This document shows positions 63,201 to 64,000 of a DNA stretch of 64,000 nt, piece by piece. The DNA is from Ensifer sp. IC4062. GTDB lineage: Bacteria; Pseudomonadota; Alphaproteobacteria; Rhizobiales; Rhizobiaceae. The stretch lies in NCBI RefSeq assembly GCF_020193575.1, contig NZ_JADYVD010000011.1, forward strand, positions 90,513 to 154,512, given 5' to 3'. A program made the translations under genes and the position numbers. The notes beneath the pieces are model-generated. The model saw only the letters and a list, made by a program, of their open reading frames with translations. It was not told where the DNA came from and searched no databases. The first letter of the stretch is position 1; each line of letters begins with the position of its first letter.

Positions 63201-63553
63201 TCGGACTTTCGCCGAATGGCGTGAAGATCATGGTGGCGACGCAGCCTGTCGACTTCCGGCGCGGCATGAATGGGCTTGTTGCGCTGGTGGCGTCAGCGCT
63301 TTCGGCCGATCCCTATTGTGGCGATGTGTTCGTGTTCCGCGCCAAGCGATGCGATCGCCTGCGCTGCATTTATTGGGACGGCTCAGGCATGATCCTGGCG
63401 ACGAAGTGGTTGGAAAGCGGAAAGTTCGTTTGGCCGCCGATCCGCAATGGCGCGATGCATATGAGTGCCCAGGAGTTCTCGCTTCTACTGGCCGGCATTG
63501 ACTGGACGCGCGTCAAACGAAACGCGGTGAGGAGGCCCTCAAAAGCAGGCTGA
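63197..63553 (+). CDS. tnpB: IS66 TnpB
   Basis: A 118-residue protein of the IS66 Orf2 (TnpB) family: the block VDFRRGMNGLVALVASALSADPYCGDVFVFRAKRCDRLRCIYWDGSGMIL is the family signature. It is needed for transposition in characterised members. It starts at GTG 63197, overlapping tnpA (GTGA). Confidence 0.93.
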   Translation: MIGLSPNGVKIMVATQPVDFRRGMNGLVALVASALSADPYCGDVFVFRAKRCDRLRCIYWDGSGMILATKWLESGKFVWPPIRNGAMHMSAQEFSLLLAGIDWTRVKRNAVRRPSKAG

Positions 63554-63601
63554 TCCTATTGGTTTTGCTTGAAGATTCAGGCTCATGTGCTAGGGTCAGT
63601 C

Positions 63602-64000
63602 ATGCCGCTTCGACCCGATCCCTTGCCCCAGGATGCTGCGCAATTGACCCGGATCATTCTCTCGCTTGACGAAGAGAATGCCGATCTCAAAGCGCGTGTT
63701 GCCTTCCTGGAGGGCCAGCTTTTTGGTGCAAAATCCGAGAAGATGGCGGTGCTCGATCCGATGCAGGCGGCGCTCGATCTGGGCGATCTGAGCGATATTC
63801 CCGTTGCAGCCAATGACGATGTCGCACCCGCTGAGGGGCCAACGCCGTCGCGACGAGCGCCATCGCGCAACATCGGCCGCTTGCCCAAGCACCTTCCCCG
63901 TTATGACGAGATCATCGAGCCGGAGAGCAAGGTCTGCCCCTGCTGTTCGTTCGACCTGCATTGCATCGGTGAGGATATCAGCGAGGCGCTCGATATCGTG
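63602..64000 (+). CDS. tnpC: IS66 TnpC transposase, N-terminal part (cut by window end)
   Basis: The first 133 codons of the DDE transposase of the IS66 element, open to the last base of the window. It starts MPLRPDPLPQDAAQ, has a leucine-zipper-like helix (RIILSLDEENADLKARVAFLEGQLFG), the KSEKM motif typical of IS66 transposases, and a zinc-binding CPCC motif (KVCPCCSFDLH), followed by the start of the catalytic part. The catalytic DDE residues lie beyond the window. Confidence 0.9.
   Translation, partial: MPLRPDPLPQDAAQLTRIILSLDEENADLKARVAFLEGQLFGAKSEKMAVLDPMQAALDLGDLSDIPVAANDDVAPAEGPTPSRRAPSRNIGRLPKHLPRYDEIIEPESKVCPCCSFDLHCIGEDISEALDIV

Larger units (their letters stand above)
62739..64000 (+). 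mobile_element. IS66-family insertion sequence (right part outside window)
   Basis: Three consecutive genes in the order tnpA, tnpB, tnpC of IS66 elements. The element starts somewhere between the ribB stop (62648) and 62739; I cannot place its terminal inverted repeat or target duplication from this edge. Confidence 0.9.

Overview
The window looks like an ordinary chromosomal stretch of an alphaproteobacterium of the Rhizobiaceae, most probably Sinorhizobium (Ensifer). The reasons are the high GC content, the rhizobial families present (BA14K, DUF6101, DUF1344, HPE1-like, DUF1217), the bioMNY-type biotin transporter, the runs of rhizobial chemoreceptors and c-di-GMP proteins, and several families of short palindromic intergenic repeats. 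The species cannot be fixed from sequence reading alone.

Layout. 1-4.7 kb: C-terminal part of glyS, an AraC regulator, a cupin, a LysE exporter, a DUF523 protein and a secreted HPE1-like protein. 4.8-9.7 kb, minus strand: purD, then a periplasmic solute-binding protein overlapping a GGDEF-EAL membrane protein. 9.8-13 kb: an MFS exporter divergent from an AraC regulator, then a MipA/OmpV outer-membrane protein. 13-20.8 kb: ubiA, a possible 34-codon small gene, DUF6101, a six-repeat DUF1217 protein, a FAD-linked 2-hydroxyacid dehydrogenase and a Sua5-type threonylcarbamoyl-AMP synthase. 21-23.7 kb: a cobalamin riboswitch in front of a Rieske oxygenase/reductase pair resembling glycine betaine demethylase (gbcAB). 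This is the most interesting signal in the window.

23.7-29.5 kb: a GH25 lysozyme-like protein, BA14K, a ZntB/CorA-type transporter, and an acyl-CoA dehydrogenase plus enoyl-CoA hydratase operon with a possible ACGT-type operator. 29.8-41.8 kb: two paralogous chemoreceptors (mcpU-like and a second one carrying a CheR-docking tail) around rlmD-tlyA, then dxs, pirin, xseB, a histone-deacetylase-like amidohydrolase and an MDR oxidoreductase. 41.8-46.8 kb: a thioesterase, and a tight minus-strand operon bioM-bioN-bioY-acyl-CoA ligase-thiolase. 46.9-57.3 kb: a YcaQ-like protein, tldD, a GNAT acetyltransferase, a D,D-carboxypeptidase with a SPOR domain, a polysaccharide deacetylase, pdxH, a lipoprotein, a DnaJ-like co-chaperone, fabI, a phosphatase and DUF1344. 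57.6-62.6 kb: a CHASE-PAS-GGDEF-EAL protein, aroC and a ribB whose GTP cyclohydrolase II-like domain has lost its zinc cysteines. The window ends inside an IS66-family element.

Most genes are housekeeping or widely conserved. No phage, CRISPR array, defence island, tRNA or rRNA gene was seen. The only mobile element is the IS66 copy at the right edge. Four clear copies of a 95-105 bp two-hairpin repeat are present, and two of them run into coding sequence and supply the C-terminal codons of their host genes.
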